A stretch of DNA of 64,000 nucleotides from Rubrivivax rivuli (GTDB lineage: Bacteria; Pseudomonadota; Gammaproteobacteria; Burkholderiales; Burkholderiaceae_C), in assembly GCF_004016505.1 (NCBI RefSeq), contig NZ_SACR01000002.1, positions 186,001 to 250,000 on the forward strand, read 5' to 3'. Numbering within the stretch: the stretch's first letter is position 1; the number at the start of each line of letters is the position of its first letter. Both the position numbers and the translations under genes were made by a program. This document shows positions 38,386 through 48,202 of this stretch, piece after piece. Below the pieces are notes generated by a model, which saw nothing but the letters and a program-made list of their open reading frames with translations, did no database searches and was not told the DNA's origin.

Positions 38386-39008
38386 GCCAGCGCCTCGGCG
38401 GGCTCGGCCACGGTGGTCTCGGGCGGCAGGCCCCACAGCGCCAGCGTCTCGTTGCTCGGCTGGCCCTTGAAGGCCACGGCATTCACTTCGAGATTGCCCA
38501 CGCTGCTGTAGACCTTGGTGAAGCCGGCGCGCTGCAGTGCCCGCATCAGCGACTTCTGCGTGAAACCGGTCTTGTGCGCGAAGAACTCCTGCCCGCTGCG
38601 CTCGATCTGCAGCTGGAAGCCGTAGATCACGTCCAGCGCCATGATGGGACCGGCTGCACTCTGGTAGAGCGTGTCGTCGATGTCCAGGTTGCCCTCGACG
38701 ATGCGGCGGAAGACCTCGGCCATGTCGGGCACGCGGATCTGGATGAAGCCGCCGTCCTTCAGCACATGCCGGAAGCCCGAGAGCACCGCGCCCACGTCGT
38801 GGCGGTAGTAGTGCTCCAGGTTGTGCGAGTTGTAGATGGCATCGAACTGCCCCGCGTCCAGCGTGGCCAGCTTGCGGGCATCGCAGCAGATGTCGGGCTT
38901 GCCGGTGGGGTCGATGTCCAGCAGCAGGTGCTCGAAACCGGCGTACTGCGGCGGCAGCGGGATGGACTTGTTGTTGCCGCCGACGTTGAGGACCTTCTTC
39001 TGGCTCAT
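38382..39008 (-). CDS. Class I SAM-dependent methyltransferase
   Basis: A 208-residue protein with a Rossmann-type methyltransferase fold: motif I is LNVGGNNKSI, the acidic strand end is LLLDIDPTGKPD, and the later segment is FDAIYNSHNLEHYYRHD followed by VLKDGGFIQIRVPD. Such small enzymes in glycan clusters often methylate sugars or glycan ends. The substrate here is unknown. It overlaps the DUF4422 gene by four bases and lies 58 bases downstream of the TolC-family gene. Confidence 0.85.
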
Positions 39009-39066
39009 GGGGACTGTTCCTTCGGTTGGAAGAGGCTGGAGAGGGCTGAGATTGCGGCCGGCGCGT

Positions 39067-40467
39067 TCAGCGCAGCCACTCGATGACGCCGCGCCCGAGC
39101 GTCAGCAGGTTGGCGTTGAGCTGCTGCACGTCGTGCAGTGCGTTCACGTAGGCGATGCGCATGCTGTAGTGGTCGGCCTCGGCGGCCATCACGTCGAAGA
39201 GGCTGCGGCGCCCGAGCTGCTGCCACTGCTGCAGCGTGAAGCTGCGCACCTGGTCGCTGTTCTTCAGCACCTCGGCCAGGCGGCGCGCGCGTTCGGCGGC
39301 GGCGGTGGCCTGCTCGTGCACCTCGGCCACGCGGAAGCGCCGCGATTCCAGCGCCTCGGCGCGCTGCAGCCGCGCGGCCTCGGCGCGCAGGCGCGCAGCG
39401 CCGGTGGCGGCTTCCTGGCCCGGGCTGATCAGCGGCACGCTGACGCTCAGCCCCAGCGAGTAGCTGCCATTGCGGCGCGATGCCGTCGGCCCGCCGGGGC
39501 CGCCCGGCTCTTCGCCGCCCTGGTTGCTGCGGTTGCCGGTGGAGGCCATCACGTCCCCGCGCAAGTTCCAGCTGAGCTGCGGCTTGGTGCCGGCGGCCAC
39601 GGCCTCGGCGTAGCGCCGCGCGGCGCGTTCCTGCGCGTCGTACTGCGCGATCTCGGCCGAGCGTTCCACGTCGGCCACCAGTTGCGGCAGCTCGGGCACG
39701 CCCAGGAACACGGTGCTCAGGCCTTCGGTGCCGGGCAGGCCGTCGCCCACCAGGCGGCGCAGCCGCACCTCGATCTGGCGCACGGCCGACTGCGTCTGCA
39801 CCAGCTGCAGCTCGGCCTGCTGCAGCGTCTTCTGCGCCTGCACCAGTTCGCTGGCGCGTCCGCGGTCGGCGCGCACGATGGTCTCCAGCGCTTCCACCAG
39901 GCAGGCGGTCTTGCGCACGTGCTGGCGCCACACCTGCGCCGTCATGCGGTTGCGGCTGCGCTCCAGCTGCAGCGCCACGGCGGTGAGCGCGAGCTGCTCC
40001 TGCTGCGTGAGGTGGCCCCAGCGGGCGGAGTCGGCCAGCTGCGTGCGCCAGTCGACCAGGCGCTCGCTGCGTCCGCCGTCCCACAGCAGCTGGCTGATGT
40101 TGATGTTGGCGCGCAGTTGCAGCGCGGCACTTTCGGTGATGCCGCGGTCGCGCGAGCCCCCGGGCCCGAGCCCGGCGCCCACGCTGGCCTGCAGGCCGCG
40201 CGCGGCACGGGCTTCGTCGATGTCCTGGATGGCGGCCTCGGCCAGCAGGCGCGCGGCGCCCACCGCGTGGCTGCGCTCCAGGGTGTCCTTCACCAGCCCG
40301 GCCAGCGCGCTGCGCGGCTCGACAGGCGCCATCGGGGCCCCCTGGGCGTTTGCAGGGCTGGGCGGTTCGGGCGCGTCTTCATCCACGCAGCGGCCAGCGG
40401 CAGGGCCGGCCAGCGCCGCGCACAAGAGCACCACGGGCAGCAGGGCGAAAGGCGGACGGGGCGACAT
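39067..40467 (-). CDS. TolC-family outer-membrane channel protein
   Basis: A 466-residue protein of the outer-membrane efflux (OEP/TolC) family. A signal peptide ends near PAAGRC. Two internally similar halves rich in long amphipathic helices follow, each with the ISQLLWDGG / VSVPLISPGQ type of beta-strand entry found in TolC proteins. TolC channels form the outer part of type I secretion and drug or polysaccharide export machines. The gene heads a minus-strand group with methyltransferase, DUF4422 and glf, so it may export a glycan or a glycosylated product. No ABC transporter or membrane-fusion partner is adjacent. The ATG at 40467 is used; a GTG two codons earlier is possible. Confidence 0.85.
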   Translation of the reverse strand: MSPRPPFALLPVVLLCAALAGPAAGRCVDEDAPEPPSPANAQGAPMAPVEPRSALAGLVKDTLERSHAVGAARLLAEAAIQDIDEARAARGLQASVGAGLGPGGSRDRGITESAALQLRANINISQLLWDGGRSERLVDWRTQLADSARWGHLTQQEQLALTAVALQLERSRNRMTAQVWRQHVRKTACLVEALETIVRADRGRASELVQAQKTLQQAELQLVQTQSAVRQIEVRLRRLVGDGLPGTEGLSTVFLGVPELPQLVADVERSAEIAQYDAQERAARRYAEAVAAGTKPQLSWNLRGDVMASTGNRSNQGGEEPGGPGGPTASRRNGSYSLGLSVSVPLISPGQEAATGAARLRAEAARLQRAEALESRRFRVAEVHEQATAAAERARRLAEVLKNSDQVRSFTLQQWQQLGRRSLFDVMAAEADHYSMRIAYVNALHDVQQLNANLLTLGRGVIEWLR

Positions 40468-40596
40468 CGTCACAGTGTCGGCCGCGCTGGAGGGCGCCGA
40501 TCGCCGGAGTTCAGGCGGGTTTCGGGCGCTGTTCGCGCGCTGTGCCCGTGCCGACGCGGGGCGGCGCAGCCGCCAGGGCAGGCCCGGGCGGGCGTG

Positions 40597-41589
40597 TCAG
40601 CCCGGGTTCACGCCGAACAGCCAGGCCAGGCCCGAGAAGCTGCCGAAGGCCAGCACCGTGCTGCTCATGATGATGCGCGCCACGCGCCCGCTGTCGGCGC
40701 CGTAACGCTCCGTCAGCAGGCTCACGTTGCTGGCGCTGGGAAGGGCGGCGGCCAGCGTCAGCACGACGAGCTGGAACTTCGTCAGCGGCGCACCCAGCGA
40801 CAGCGCCGCGCCGCCCAGCAGGAAGACCAGCAGCGGGTGCACGAAGAGCTTGATCAAGGCCACGGGCAGGTAGTCGGCCACCGGCGTGCGGGTGTGCGCG
40901 TGCTGGCTGGAACGCCACAGCACCACGCCGATGGTGAACAGCGCCACCGGCGAGGCCGAGGCGGCCAGCATCTCCACCACCTTGGCCACCGGGCCGGGCA
41001 AGGTGAGCCCGGTGACCGAGAACACCGCGCCCAGCGCGATGGACCAGGGCAGCGGGTTGCCCAGGGCCGCACGCAGCGCGCGCAGCGCCGCCTGGCGGGC
41101 GCTGGCGCCCGCGGCATCGGCCGTTCCCCCAGCGGCGGCCGCGCCTGCGGCCTGCGCCAGCGCCAGACACAGCGTGCTGGTGATGAAGAAATCGGCCAGG
41201 ATGGAGCTGATCACCGGCCCGGCTGCGGCGCTGCCCAGCAGCGCCACCAGCAGCGGCACGCCCATGAAGCCGGTGTTCGGGAAGGCCGCCACCAGCGCAC
41301 CGAAGGCCGCGTCCTTCAGGCCCACGCGTTCGTTCATGGTCACCGCGATGGTGAAGAACACGATGAGCAGCGCCGCGGCCACGTAGACCGCCAGCACCAC
41401 CGGGTTCAGCAGGTCGAACAGGGGCGTTTCGGCGCCGAAGCGGAACAGCATGCAGGGCAGCGCGAAATACAGCACGTAGCCGTTGAGCCCTGGGATGGCG
41501 CTTTCGGGCAGCACGCCGCGGCGCGCGGCCAGGTAGCCGCACAGCACCAGCGCGAAGAAGGGCAGCGTGACGGCGAAGATGGAAGGCAC
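40597..41589 (-). CDS. AEC-family (auxin efflux carrier-like) transporter
   Basis: About 330 residues with roughly ten membrane segments in two halves, starting FAVTLPFFALVLCGYLAARRG and including FPNTGFMGVPLL, typical of bacterial AEC permeases that export small organic acids such as malonate or malate. The exact substrate is unknown. Two in-frame GTG codons, at 41589 and 41613, compete as start. The shorter form begins directly before the first membrane segment, as in relatives. It is divergent from sppA, with about 150 bases between the starts. Confidence 0.82.
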   Translation of the reverse strand: MPSIFAVTLPFFALVLCGYLAARRGVLPESAIPGLNGYVLYFALPCMLFRFGAETPLFDLLNPVVLAVYVAAALLIVFFTIAVTMNERVGLKDAAFGALVAAFPNTGFMGVPLLVALLGSAAAGPVISSILADFFITSTLCLALAQAAGAAAAGGTADAAGASARQAALRALRAALGNPLPWSIALGAVFSVTGLTLPGPVAKVVEMLAASASPVALFTIGVVLWRSSQHAHTRTPVADYLPVALIKLFVHPLLVFLLGGAALSLGAPLTKFQLVVLTLAAALPSASNVSLLTERYGADSGRVARIIMSSTVLAFGSFSGLAWLFGVNPG

Positions 41590-41745
41590 GGGCGCGGAGT
41601 ATCGCAACCCCACACGCCGGCAGCGGCACCCCGTGCTTTATCGGCCGCCGGTGGGGATTCGTCGCAAGGTCGGGCAGGCGCGGCGCAGGCTGCGTAAGCT
41701 CGGGCTGTCGCGGCCTTCGACCGCAGGCACAGGAACTCAGCCCCC

Positions 41746-43662
41746 ATGTCTTCTTTCTTCTCGGCCCTGGGTCGCGGCCTGCGCGGCGCGTGGTGGGCGC
41801 TGGACTTCACCCGCCGGGCGCTGCTGAACCTGCTGTTGCTGGCCGTGCTGGCCACGCTGCTGTGGTTGTGGCTGCGCGACGGCCCCGAACCGCTGCAGCC
41901 CAAGACGGCCCTGGTGCTCGACCTGCAAGGCCGCATCAGCGAACAACGCCCCGAATCGGGCCGCGGCAGCGCGCTGCGCCGCCTGGAAGGCGAACGCGAC
42001 GAGCAGACCCGCCTGCGTGACGTGCTGGCCGCGCTGAAGGCCGCCGAGCGGGACCCCGCCATCGCCCACGTGCTGCTGCTCACCGACGGCCTGCAGGGCG
42101 CCGGCCTGGCCACGCTGCGCGAGGTGGCCGCCGCGATGCAGGCCGTGAAGGCCGCCGGCAAGCCCGTCTACGCCTGGGGCTCGAACTACGACCAGCCCAG
42201 CTACTACCTGGCCGCCCACGCCACCGAGTTGTGGCTGCACCCCATGGGCGGCATCGAGATCGTGGGCTACGGCCGCACGCGCAGCTACTACAAGGACCTG
42301 TTCGAGAAGGTCGGCGTCACGGCCCACGTCATCCGCGCCGGTCAGTTCAAGAACGCGGCCGAGACCTTCTCGGCCAGCGGCCCCTCCGAACAGACCAAGG
42401 AAGCCGATGCCGCGCTGTACAACGCGCTGTGGTCCACCTGGACCGGCGGCGTGGAGAAGGCCCGGCAGTTGCCCGCCGGCAGCGTGATGCAGGCCATCGA
42501 TTCGCTGCCCGACAGCCTGGCGGCCGCCGGCGGCGACCTGGCCCGCTGGGCCGTGCAGCGCAAGCTGGTGACGGCGCTGAAGACCCGCGACGAGATGCGC
42601 GCCCGCCTCATCGAGCTGGGCGAGAAGGCCGAGGCCACGCCCGACAGCGCAGCCCCGCCCACCTTCCGGCAGGTGAACTGGCGTGCCTACCTGGCCCGCC
42701 AGAAGCCCGAGACCAGCGGTGATGCCCTGGGCATCGTGGTGGCCGAAGGCGGCATCAGCGACGGCCGCGCCGGGCCCGGGCGCATCGGCGGGCTGAGCAC
42801 GGCCGAGCTGATCCGCCAGGCGCGCGAAGACAAGCAGATCAAGGCCGTGGTGCTGCGTGTGAACAGCCCCGGCGGCAGCGCCTTCGGCAGCGAACTGGTG
42901 CGGCGCGAGCTCGAGCTCACGCGCGCGGCCGGCAAGCCCGTGGTGGTGAGCATGGGCGACGTGGCCGCCTCGGGCGGCTACTGGATCAGCCTGGCCGCCG
43001 ACGAGCTGTTGGCCGACCCGGCCACCATCACCGGCAGCATCGGCGTGGTGGCCATGCTGCCCACGGCCGAGGGCGCCTTCAGCAAGCTGGGCATCCGCGC
43101 CGCCGGCGCCAGCACCACCTGGCTGGGCACCGCCTACGACCTGCGCACCGGGCTCGACCCGCGGCTTCGCACGCTGATCCAGAGCGGTGTCGACCACATC
43201 TACAAGGACTTCATCACCCGCGTGGCGCAGGCGCGCAAGACGACGCCCGAGAAGATCGACGCCGTGGCGCAGGGCCGTGTGTGGGCCGGCAGCCAGGCCC
43301 TCGGCCACGGCCTGGTCGACCGCCTGGGCGGCCTGAACGATGCCGTGCGCGTGGCGGCCGCGCGCGCCAAGCTGAACGAAGGCCACCGCGTGGTGTACGT
43401 CGAGGCACCGCCGGGTCGGCTGGACCGGTGGCTGCAGCGCTTCGGCCTCAGCGAGACCCTGGGCCCCCTGCTCAGCAGCCTGCAGGCCTGGCAAGGCGCG
43501 GCGGAAACGGCTGCAGCCACCGCCGCGCTGGCGCCCTTGCCCGCCGCCGCGGCGCTGCCGGTGCTGCAGGAACTGGAGGCGCTGGGCGTGCAGCCGGGCG
43601 CCATGGCGGCCGGCAAGCGGCCCTACAGCGCGGTGCTGCACTGCCTGTGCGAGGTGCCCTGA
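41746..43662 (+). CDS. sppA: Signal peptide peptidase SppA, 67K type
   Basis: A 638-residue protease with an N-terminal membrane anchor (about residues 25-45) and two repeated S49 domains. The catalytic dyad is visible: K202 in GQFKNAAETF of the first half and S409 in GDVAASGGYW of the second. This split arrangement matches the E. coli-type 67K enzyme, which cleaves leftover signal peptides in the membrane. AGGAA lies ahead of the ATG. The C-terminus has an alanine-rich extension after about residue 570. The gene is convergent with the OmpA-like gene downstream. Confidence 0.93.
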   Translation: MSSFFSALGRGLRGAWWALDFTRRALLNLLLLAVLATLLWLWLRDGPEPLQPKTALVLDLQGRISEQRPESGRGSALRRLEGERDEQTRLRDVLAALKAAERDPAIAHVLLLTDGLQGAGLATLREVAAAMQAVKAAGKPVYAWGSNYDQPSYYLAAHATELWLHPMGGIEIVGYGRTRSYYKDLFEKVGVTAHVIRAGQFKNAAETFSASGPSEQTKEADAALYNALWSTWTGGVEKARQLPAGSVMQAIDSLPDSLAAAGGDLARWAVQRKLVTALKTRDEMRARLIELGEKAEATPDSAAPPTFRQVNWRAYLARQKPETSGDALGIVVAEGGISDGRAGPGRIGGLSTAELIRQAREDKQIKAVVLRVNSPGGSAFGSELVRRELELTRAAGKPVVVSMGDVAASGGYWISLAADELLADPATITGSIGVVAMLPTAEGAFSKLGIRAAGASTTWLGTAYDLRTGLDPRLRTLIQSGVDHIYKDFITRVAQARKTTPEKIDAVAQGRVWAGSQALGHGLVDRLGGLNDAVRVAAARAKLNEGHRVVYVEAPPGRLDRWLQRFGLSETLGPLLSSLQAWQGAAETAAATAALAPLPAAAALPVLQELEALGVQPGAMAAGKRPYSAVLHCLCEVP

Positions 43663-43680
43663 AGCGGGCTTGAACCGTCA

Positions 43681-43703
43681 CTCGCGCCCGCACCGGGCGC
43701 GAG
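43681..43703. terminator. Hairpin between sppA and the convergent OmpA-like gene
   Basis: A nine-base perfect stem (43681-43689 with 43695-43703) and five-base loop, lying 19 bases after the sppA stop and 27 before the end of the convergent gene. No T-run follows, so it is at best a weak intrinsic terminator. Confidence 0.5.
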
Positions 43704-43730
43704 CAGCGGGGCCGCCTCAGCGGCACCGCG

Positions 43731-44849
43731 TCAAGGCAGGCGGGCCTGGATCAGCACGTCCACACGCCGGTTCGGCAGCAGGCACTCCTGCAACTCGGCC
43801 GGCTTGGTGAAACGCTGCTCGCAGCCTTCGATCTGCTGCGCGTCGCCGCGAGCGGCGGTGTTGATGAGCGCGGCGTCCAGGCCCAGGCGGACCAGCTCGG
43901 CCTTCACGGTGGCCACGCGCCGCTCGGAGAGGCGCTGGTTGTAGTCGCTATGGCCGGTGCTGTTCAGGCGGTCGGCATGGCCGGTGAGGGTGATGGACTG
44001 CACCACCAGCTTCTCGCGCAGGATGCGCTTCGCCAGCTGCTCCAGCCGCACGCGCGAGTAGGGCCGGGCCTGGCCGATCTCGTGTTTGTCGAAGTTGAAC
44101 ACCACCTCGGCAGACAGTTGCAGCAGCCGCTCGGTGACGGGCGGCACCGGCACGGGCACCGGCAACACCACGGGTGCGGGCACCGGGGGCGGGGCCGGCA
44201 GCGGCGGCGGTGCGGGTGGGGGCGGCGGTGCCGGGGGCGTGCAGCTGGCCGCCAGCGCCTGCGCTTCGCCCAGCAGGTCTTCGGCGATCTGCACGTAGGG
44301 CTTGGCGTGGCGCCACTGCTGCTGCTTGTGTTCGTTGCCGGCGTGCACCAGCTCCACCTCGGCACAGGCGGCCTTCTGCTGTGCGCAGGCCCAGCCGCTG
44401 TGGCCGCGCAGGGCGGCGGCGCGCTCCCAGAGGTCGGGGCGCAGGCGGTCGGCGCCGTTGACCAACGGGGTGTCGGTGGGCAGCGGGTTGCGGCCCTGCT
44501 CCATGCCGACCACCAGCTTCTCGGCCTCGGCCAGGGCCTCTTGCGGGAAGGCGCTGCGGTCGTTGCGCGTGTACTCGTGGAAGCTCACGTCCAGCCAGCA
44601 CTGCGCCTTGCTGAGGAAGTAGTCGCGCACGGGCCGGCCGCGGTCGTTCAGGCCCTTGATGCGCGCCTGCATCGCTTCGTAGGTGCGCTGGTCGGCGCTG
44701 ATGGCTTCGTCGCTGATGCGTTCGGCCGGCGGCTTGAGCTGGGCGCCTTGCGCGAAGGCGGGGGCGGCAGCCATGCCCGCCATCAAGGCGGCCAGTGCGG
44801 CCGCGAATGCGGCCATGAACGCGGTGGCCCGGGGGAGGTGTCTGTTCAT
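43731..44849 (-). CDS. OmpA-family peptidoglycan-associated envelope protein
   Basis: A 372-residue protein with a signal peptide ending near PAFAQ, a helical N-terminal domain of about 190 residues, a proline-rich linker (about residues 205-235), and a C-terminal OmpA domain. The latter includes VVFNFDKHEI, LTGHADRLNSTG and NQRLSERRVATVKAEL, the peptidoglycan-binding pattern, and ends LLPNRRVDVLI. Four or more cysteines are spread through the protein. Its ATG overlaps the stop of the barrel gene in ATGA, so it is the third member of the giant surface-protein operon. It probably ties that assembly to the cell wall. Confidence 0.9.
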   Translation of the reverse strand: MNRHLPRATAFMAAFAAALAALMAGMAAAPAFAQGAQLKPPAERISDEAISADQRTYEAMQARIKGLNDRGRPVRDYFLSKAQCWLDVSFHEYTRNDRSAFPQEALAEAEKLVVGMEQGRNPLPTDTPLVNGADRLRPDLWERAAALRGHSGWACAQQKAACAEVELVHAGNEHKQQQWRHAKPYVQIAEDLLGEAQALAASCTPPAPPPPPAPPPLPAPPPVPAPVVLPVPVPVPPVTERLLQLSAEVVFNFDKHEIGQARPYSRVRLEQLAKRILREKLVVQSITLTGHADRLNSTGHSDYNQRLSERRVATVKAELVRLGLDAALINTAARGDAQQIEGCEQRFTKPAELQECLLPNRRVDVLIQARLP

Positions 44850-47800
44850 CGCGGCAGGCTCCGGTTGACCTCGCGGTCGCGGCCCTTGAAGAGGTTCTCG
44901 TCGAACTTGAAGCGCAGGCGCAGGTAGACGCCGCGGCGGGTGTACTCGTAGCCGGTGAGATCGGCATCGCCGGCAAAGCCGCTGGCGTTGAAGCCCGCCG
45001 AGAGCCACAGGTTCTGGCGCAGCAGGTAGCCGGCTTCCACGCCGTAGGCCGTCTGGCGCGCGCCGCTGCCGCCGAACTGCGCGGCGGCGAGCACGCCCAC
45101 ATCCCAGTTCTCGGTGAGGTCGTAGACCAGCCGGCCGGCGACGAGCCGAGCGCCGAAGCTGTTGGGCACGCCGCCTTCGAACACATCACGCTGCCACTTG
45201 GCGGCCACGCGGCCGGTCAGCCACCAGGGGCGGCTGGGGTGGTAGTCGCCGTGGGCCGAGGCGATCCAGGCGCGGGTGCGCAGCTCGCCCACCAGCGCGT
45301 TGCTGGCGTCGCGCTCGGTCTTGTATTCCAGCTTGGCCAGCGCGTTGACGCGGTTGGTGTCGGTGTCGCGGTAGGCCACGCCGAGCTGGGCGCGGTCTTG
45401 CAGCACGTCGCCGCGCGCGGCGTAGTCGGTCTGCAGCAGGTGGTTGCGCAGCAGCAGCGTCCAGTCGCGGCTGAGCTTGCGCGCCAGCAGGCCCTGCCAG
45501 AGCAGGGTCTGGAAGCGTTCGTTGTCGGCCGTGCCGGCCACGTCGCCCGAACGCCGCAGCTCCACGCGTGTGCTGCCGCGCCACAGCGGGTGGGCCGTCC
45601 AGTCCAGGCCGAGGATCGCCGCGTTGACGGGCGCCGTGTTGCCACTGACCACACGCAGGTGCTCGTAGGCGCTGCTGACGCGCCAGCCTTCGGCGAGGTC
45701 GTGCACGTTGCGCACGCCGCTGGCCTGCACGAGGTCGCGGCCGGAGATGGCGTCGCGCAGGCGGTACTCGCTGAAGGCCTGCGTGTCGCGCAGGTAGCTG
45801 CTGTCGATGCCGAGCGCCACCGTCTCGGCACTGCGGCCGGTGTCGGACACACCGCCCAGCTGCACCCAGCCGCTTTGGCGCTCGTAGCGGCCATAGAGGC
45901 GCGTGCGTTCGGCCAGCAGGTAGTCGCCGCCCAGCGCCACGCGGCGGCGGGCGTCGCCGGAGATGTCGTTCTCGGCTTCGGCGCCGAGTGACAAACGCTC
46001 GGTGGCGCGCCAGCCCAGGCCCAGGCGCAGGCTGTCGCTGGCCAGCGCCGTGCCTGCGGGCAGGCTGCTGGCCGCGGGCGGCAGGCCGCCGCTCTGGCTG
46101 ATGACGGGCAGGCCGGTGGCGGGGTCGACCGCCTGGTTGCCGAAGCCGAGAACACCGCCGCCCGAACCGCTGCCGATGCCGCTGCTCAGGCCCAGCGTGT
46201 TGTCGAAAGGCCAGCTCAGCGTGCCGCCGGGCAGCGTGCCCACGGTCTCACGTGCGCGGCGCAGACTGGCATCGAGCGTGAGGCTCTCGGTCGCGTCCCA
46301 GCGCAGGCCCAGGCCGGCGCCGCTGCGCGTGCCGCCAGCGGTGTTGCGGTCTTCACTGCGCAGGCCTTCGGCGTAGAGCTTGAATCCATCGGCCACGCGC
46401 ACGGCGCCCTTGGCGAAGAGCTCGCCACGGCCCCCGTTCAGCGGCGCCGCCGGGTTGTTGAAGAGCGGCGACGAGCGGCCCCAGAACACACGCGCTTCGG
46501 TGCTCTCGCCCTCGTGCGCGAGTTCCACGCGCGCGGCCTTGCCATCCACCTCGCCGGTGCGGCCGGCCAAAGCGGCGGAGGTGCTGCGATTGGTCGGGTT
46601 GGTGTTGACGGTGCTGGTGCTCTGCGCCGCTTCCACCACCAGCGCGGTGCGTGGGGCCAGGCGCAGCGTGGCGTTGGCGCTCACCAGTTCATAGGGTGCC
46701 AGCACGTTGCGGTCGGTGACCACCGAGCCACCCACTTCCACGGCGGAGCTCAGGCGCCACTGGCCGTCGGCGCCCAGCACCCAGAAGGCCTCGCCGCCCT
46801 GATCGACCTCGTAGGTGATGCGCAGGCTCACCGGGTTGAGCTGCTCGTCCACCGCCGGCAGGAAGCTGGTGAGCAGGATGCGGCCCGAGAAAGGCTCGAA
46901 GCTGTAGTCCACCAGCCGCACCAGCGCACGCACGCTGACGATGCGGGAAGGCTGCAGGCGGTCGCGCACCACGACCTCCACCTTCTCGCTGCCCTCCAGC
47001 ACGCCGTTGTTGCGCAGGCCGTAGGGGCCCGAGCCCTGGCTGGCGATCTCTTCCACCACCTGGCGCAGCGTGTCGCGCGTGGCGAACACGTTGCCCGTGA
47101 AAGCGCCGGCCTCGTGGTGCAGGCGCAGGCCGGTGGCGGTGCGGTTGTAGTTGCCCAGGCTTCGTTGCTTCAAGGACGCCACGGCGCCCTGGCCGATGGC
47201 CTGCGTGAAGCCGTCGCCAGTGACGAAATCGCCGTAGAGCGCGTAGCTCTTGTCCTTGTCGATGCGCACGTAGAGGCGGTCGCCGCTGCGCGCGTCGAAG
47301 CTGCGCAGCGAGGCGTCGCCGTACACGGGGTAGAGCTCGTCGGGCCGCACGTCGCGCAGCAGGCGCGCGCGCGTGGCCTTGTCGCTGTCGTAGGCCGCCG
47401 TCAGCAGCAGGTCGCCGCGGATCGTGCCCTTCAGGTAGAAGGCCGCGCGCGCCGCGGCGTTGGCCTTGCCCCCGTTGAACTGGCGGCTCCACGACTCGAT
47501 CTCCTGCTCGAAGCCGTCTTGCCGGCGCGGCTGCGAGAGCTGCACCTTGTTGCGGAAGCTCAGGATGCCTTCCACCAGGCCGGCCGCCACCATCGGCCGC
47601 TGGTCGGGCACGAAGCTGATGACACCGGCCGCCTCTTCGGCGCCGGCGCTGATGCGCACGCGCACGTCCTGCGCTTCGGCCGGGGCCAGCAATGTGAACT
47701 CGGCAAGGCCGCCCTCCACCTTCAGCTGCACGCCGGGCGTGGCGCGGTCGGCATCGAGCCGGCGCGGGCCGAACTCGTCGGTGCGCGCACCCGGCAGCAG

Positions 47801-48202
47801 CACGCGGCCGCCGGAGTGTTCGATGGTGGCGAACACGGCCTGCTTCAGCGGCTGGCCGTCGCGGCCGAAGAGGCGCAGCGTCAGGCGCACCGGCGCCTGG
47901 CCATCGGCGGGCACGGCGTTCTGGTCCACCTCCACCACGATGCGGCCCACGGCGCCGTTGGGCGCGTAGTCCACCCCGCCCTGCTCACCGCGGAAGCGCA
48001 GCGGCGCCTGCGCGTCCTGCCCAGGCTGGCGCGGGTAGAGCGTGGCATCGCCCGCGGTGCTGGGCGTGTAGCGCACATCGGCCGGTGTGCCGGCGGGCGG
48101 CTGGGTCTGCGCCTGCACCGGGGCCTGCGCGGCCAGGGCCACGGCGCCCAAGGTCAGCAGCCGGGTCAGGCTGTCGGCCATGAAAGGCTCAGCGCGCGCC
48201 AT
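44846..48202 (-). CDS. Large outer-membrane beta-barrel protein
   Basis: A 1118-residue exported protein. The signal peptide spans about residues 8-32. The N-terminal third looks like Ig-like or adaptor domains, with IVVEVDQNAVPADGQ resembling an invasin-type Ig start. From about residue 220 on come alternating polar and aromatic stretches typical of a large barrel, ending in YLRLRFKFDENLF with an insertion-like aromatic strand. The start at 48202 is supported by AAGGAGG five bases upstream, although it overlaps the end of the preceding gene by 14 bases; a later ATG at 48181 is an alternative. It sits between the giant adhesin gene and an OmpA gene, which suggests that it anchors or exports the adhesin (inference). 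Confidence 0.75.
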   Translation of the reverse strand: MARAEPFMADSLTRLLTLGAVALAAQAPVQAQTQPPAGTPADVRYTPSTAGDATLYPRQPGQDAQAPLRFRGEQGGVDYAPNGAVGRIVVEVDQNAVPADGQAPVRLTLRLFGRDGQPLKQAVFATIEHSGGRVLLPGARTDEFGPRRLDADRATPGVQLKVEGGLAEFTLLAPAEAQDVRVRISAGAEEAAGVISFVPDQRPMVAAGLVEGILSFRNKVQLSQPRRQDGFEQEIESWSRQFNGGKANAAARAAFYLKGTIRGDLLLTAAYDSDKATRARLLRDVRPDELYPVYGDASLRSFDARSGDRLYVRIDKDKSYALYGDFVTGDGFTQAIGQGAVASLKQRSLGNYNRTATGLRLHHEAGAFTGNVFATRDTLRQVVEEIASQGSGPYGLRNNGVLEGSEKVEVVVRDRLQPSRIVSVRALVRLVDYSFEPFSGRILLTSFLPAVDEQLNPVSLRITYEVDQGGEAFWVLGADGQWRLSSAVEVGGSVVTDRNVLAPYELVSANATLRLAPRTALVVEAAQSTSTVNTNPTNRSTSAALAGRTGEVDGKAARVELAHEGESTEARVFWGRSSPLFNNPAAPLNGGRGELFAKGAVRVADGFKLYAEGLRSEDRNTAGGTRSGAGLGLRWDATESLTLDASLRRARETVGTLPGGTLSWPFDNTLGLSSGIGSGSGGGVLGFGNQAVDPATGLPVISQSGGLPPAASSLPAGTALASDSLRLGLGWRATERLSLGAEAENDISGDARRRVALGGDYLLAERTRLYGRYERQSGWVQLGGVSDTGRSAETVALGIDSSYLRDTQAFSEYRLRDAISGRDLVQASGVRNVHDLAEGWRVSSAYEHLRVVSGNTAPVNAAILGLDWTAHPLWRGSTRVELRRSGDVAGTADNERFQTLLWQGLLARKLSRDWTLLLRNHLLQTDYAARGDVLQDRAQLGVAYRDTDTNRVNALAKLEYKTERDASNALVGELRTRAWIASAHGDYHPSRPWWLTGRVAAKWQRDVFEGGVPNSFGARLVAGRLVYDLTENWDVGVLAAAQFGGSGARQTAYGVEAGYLLRQNLWLSAGFNASGFAGDADLTGYEYTRRGVYLRLRFKFDENLFKGRDREVNRSLPR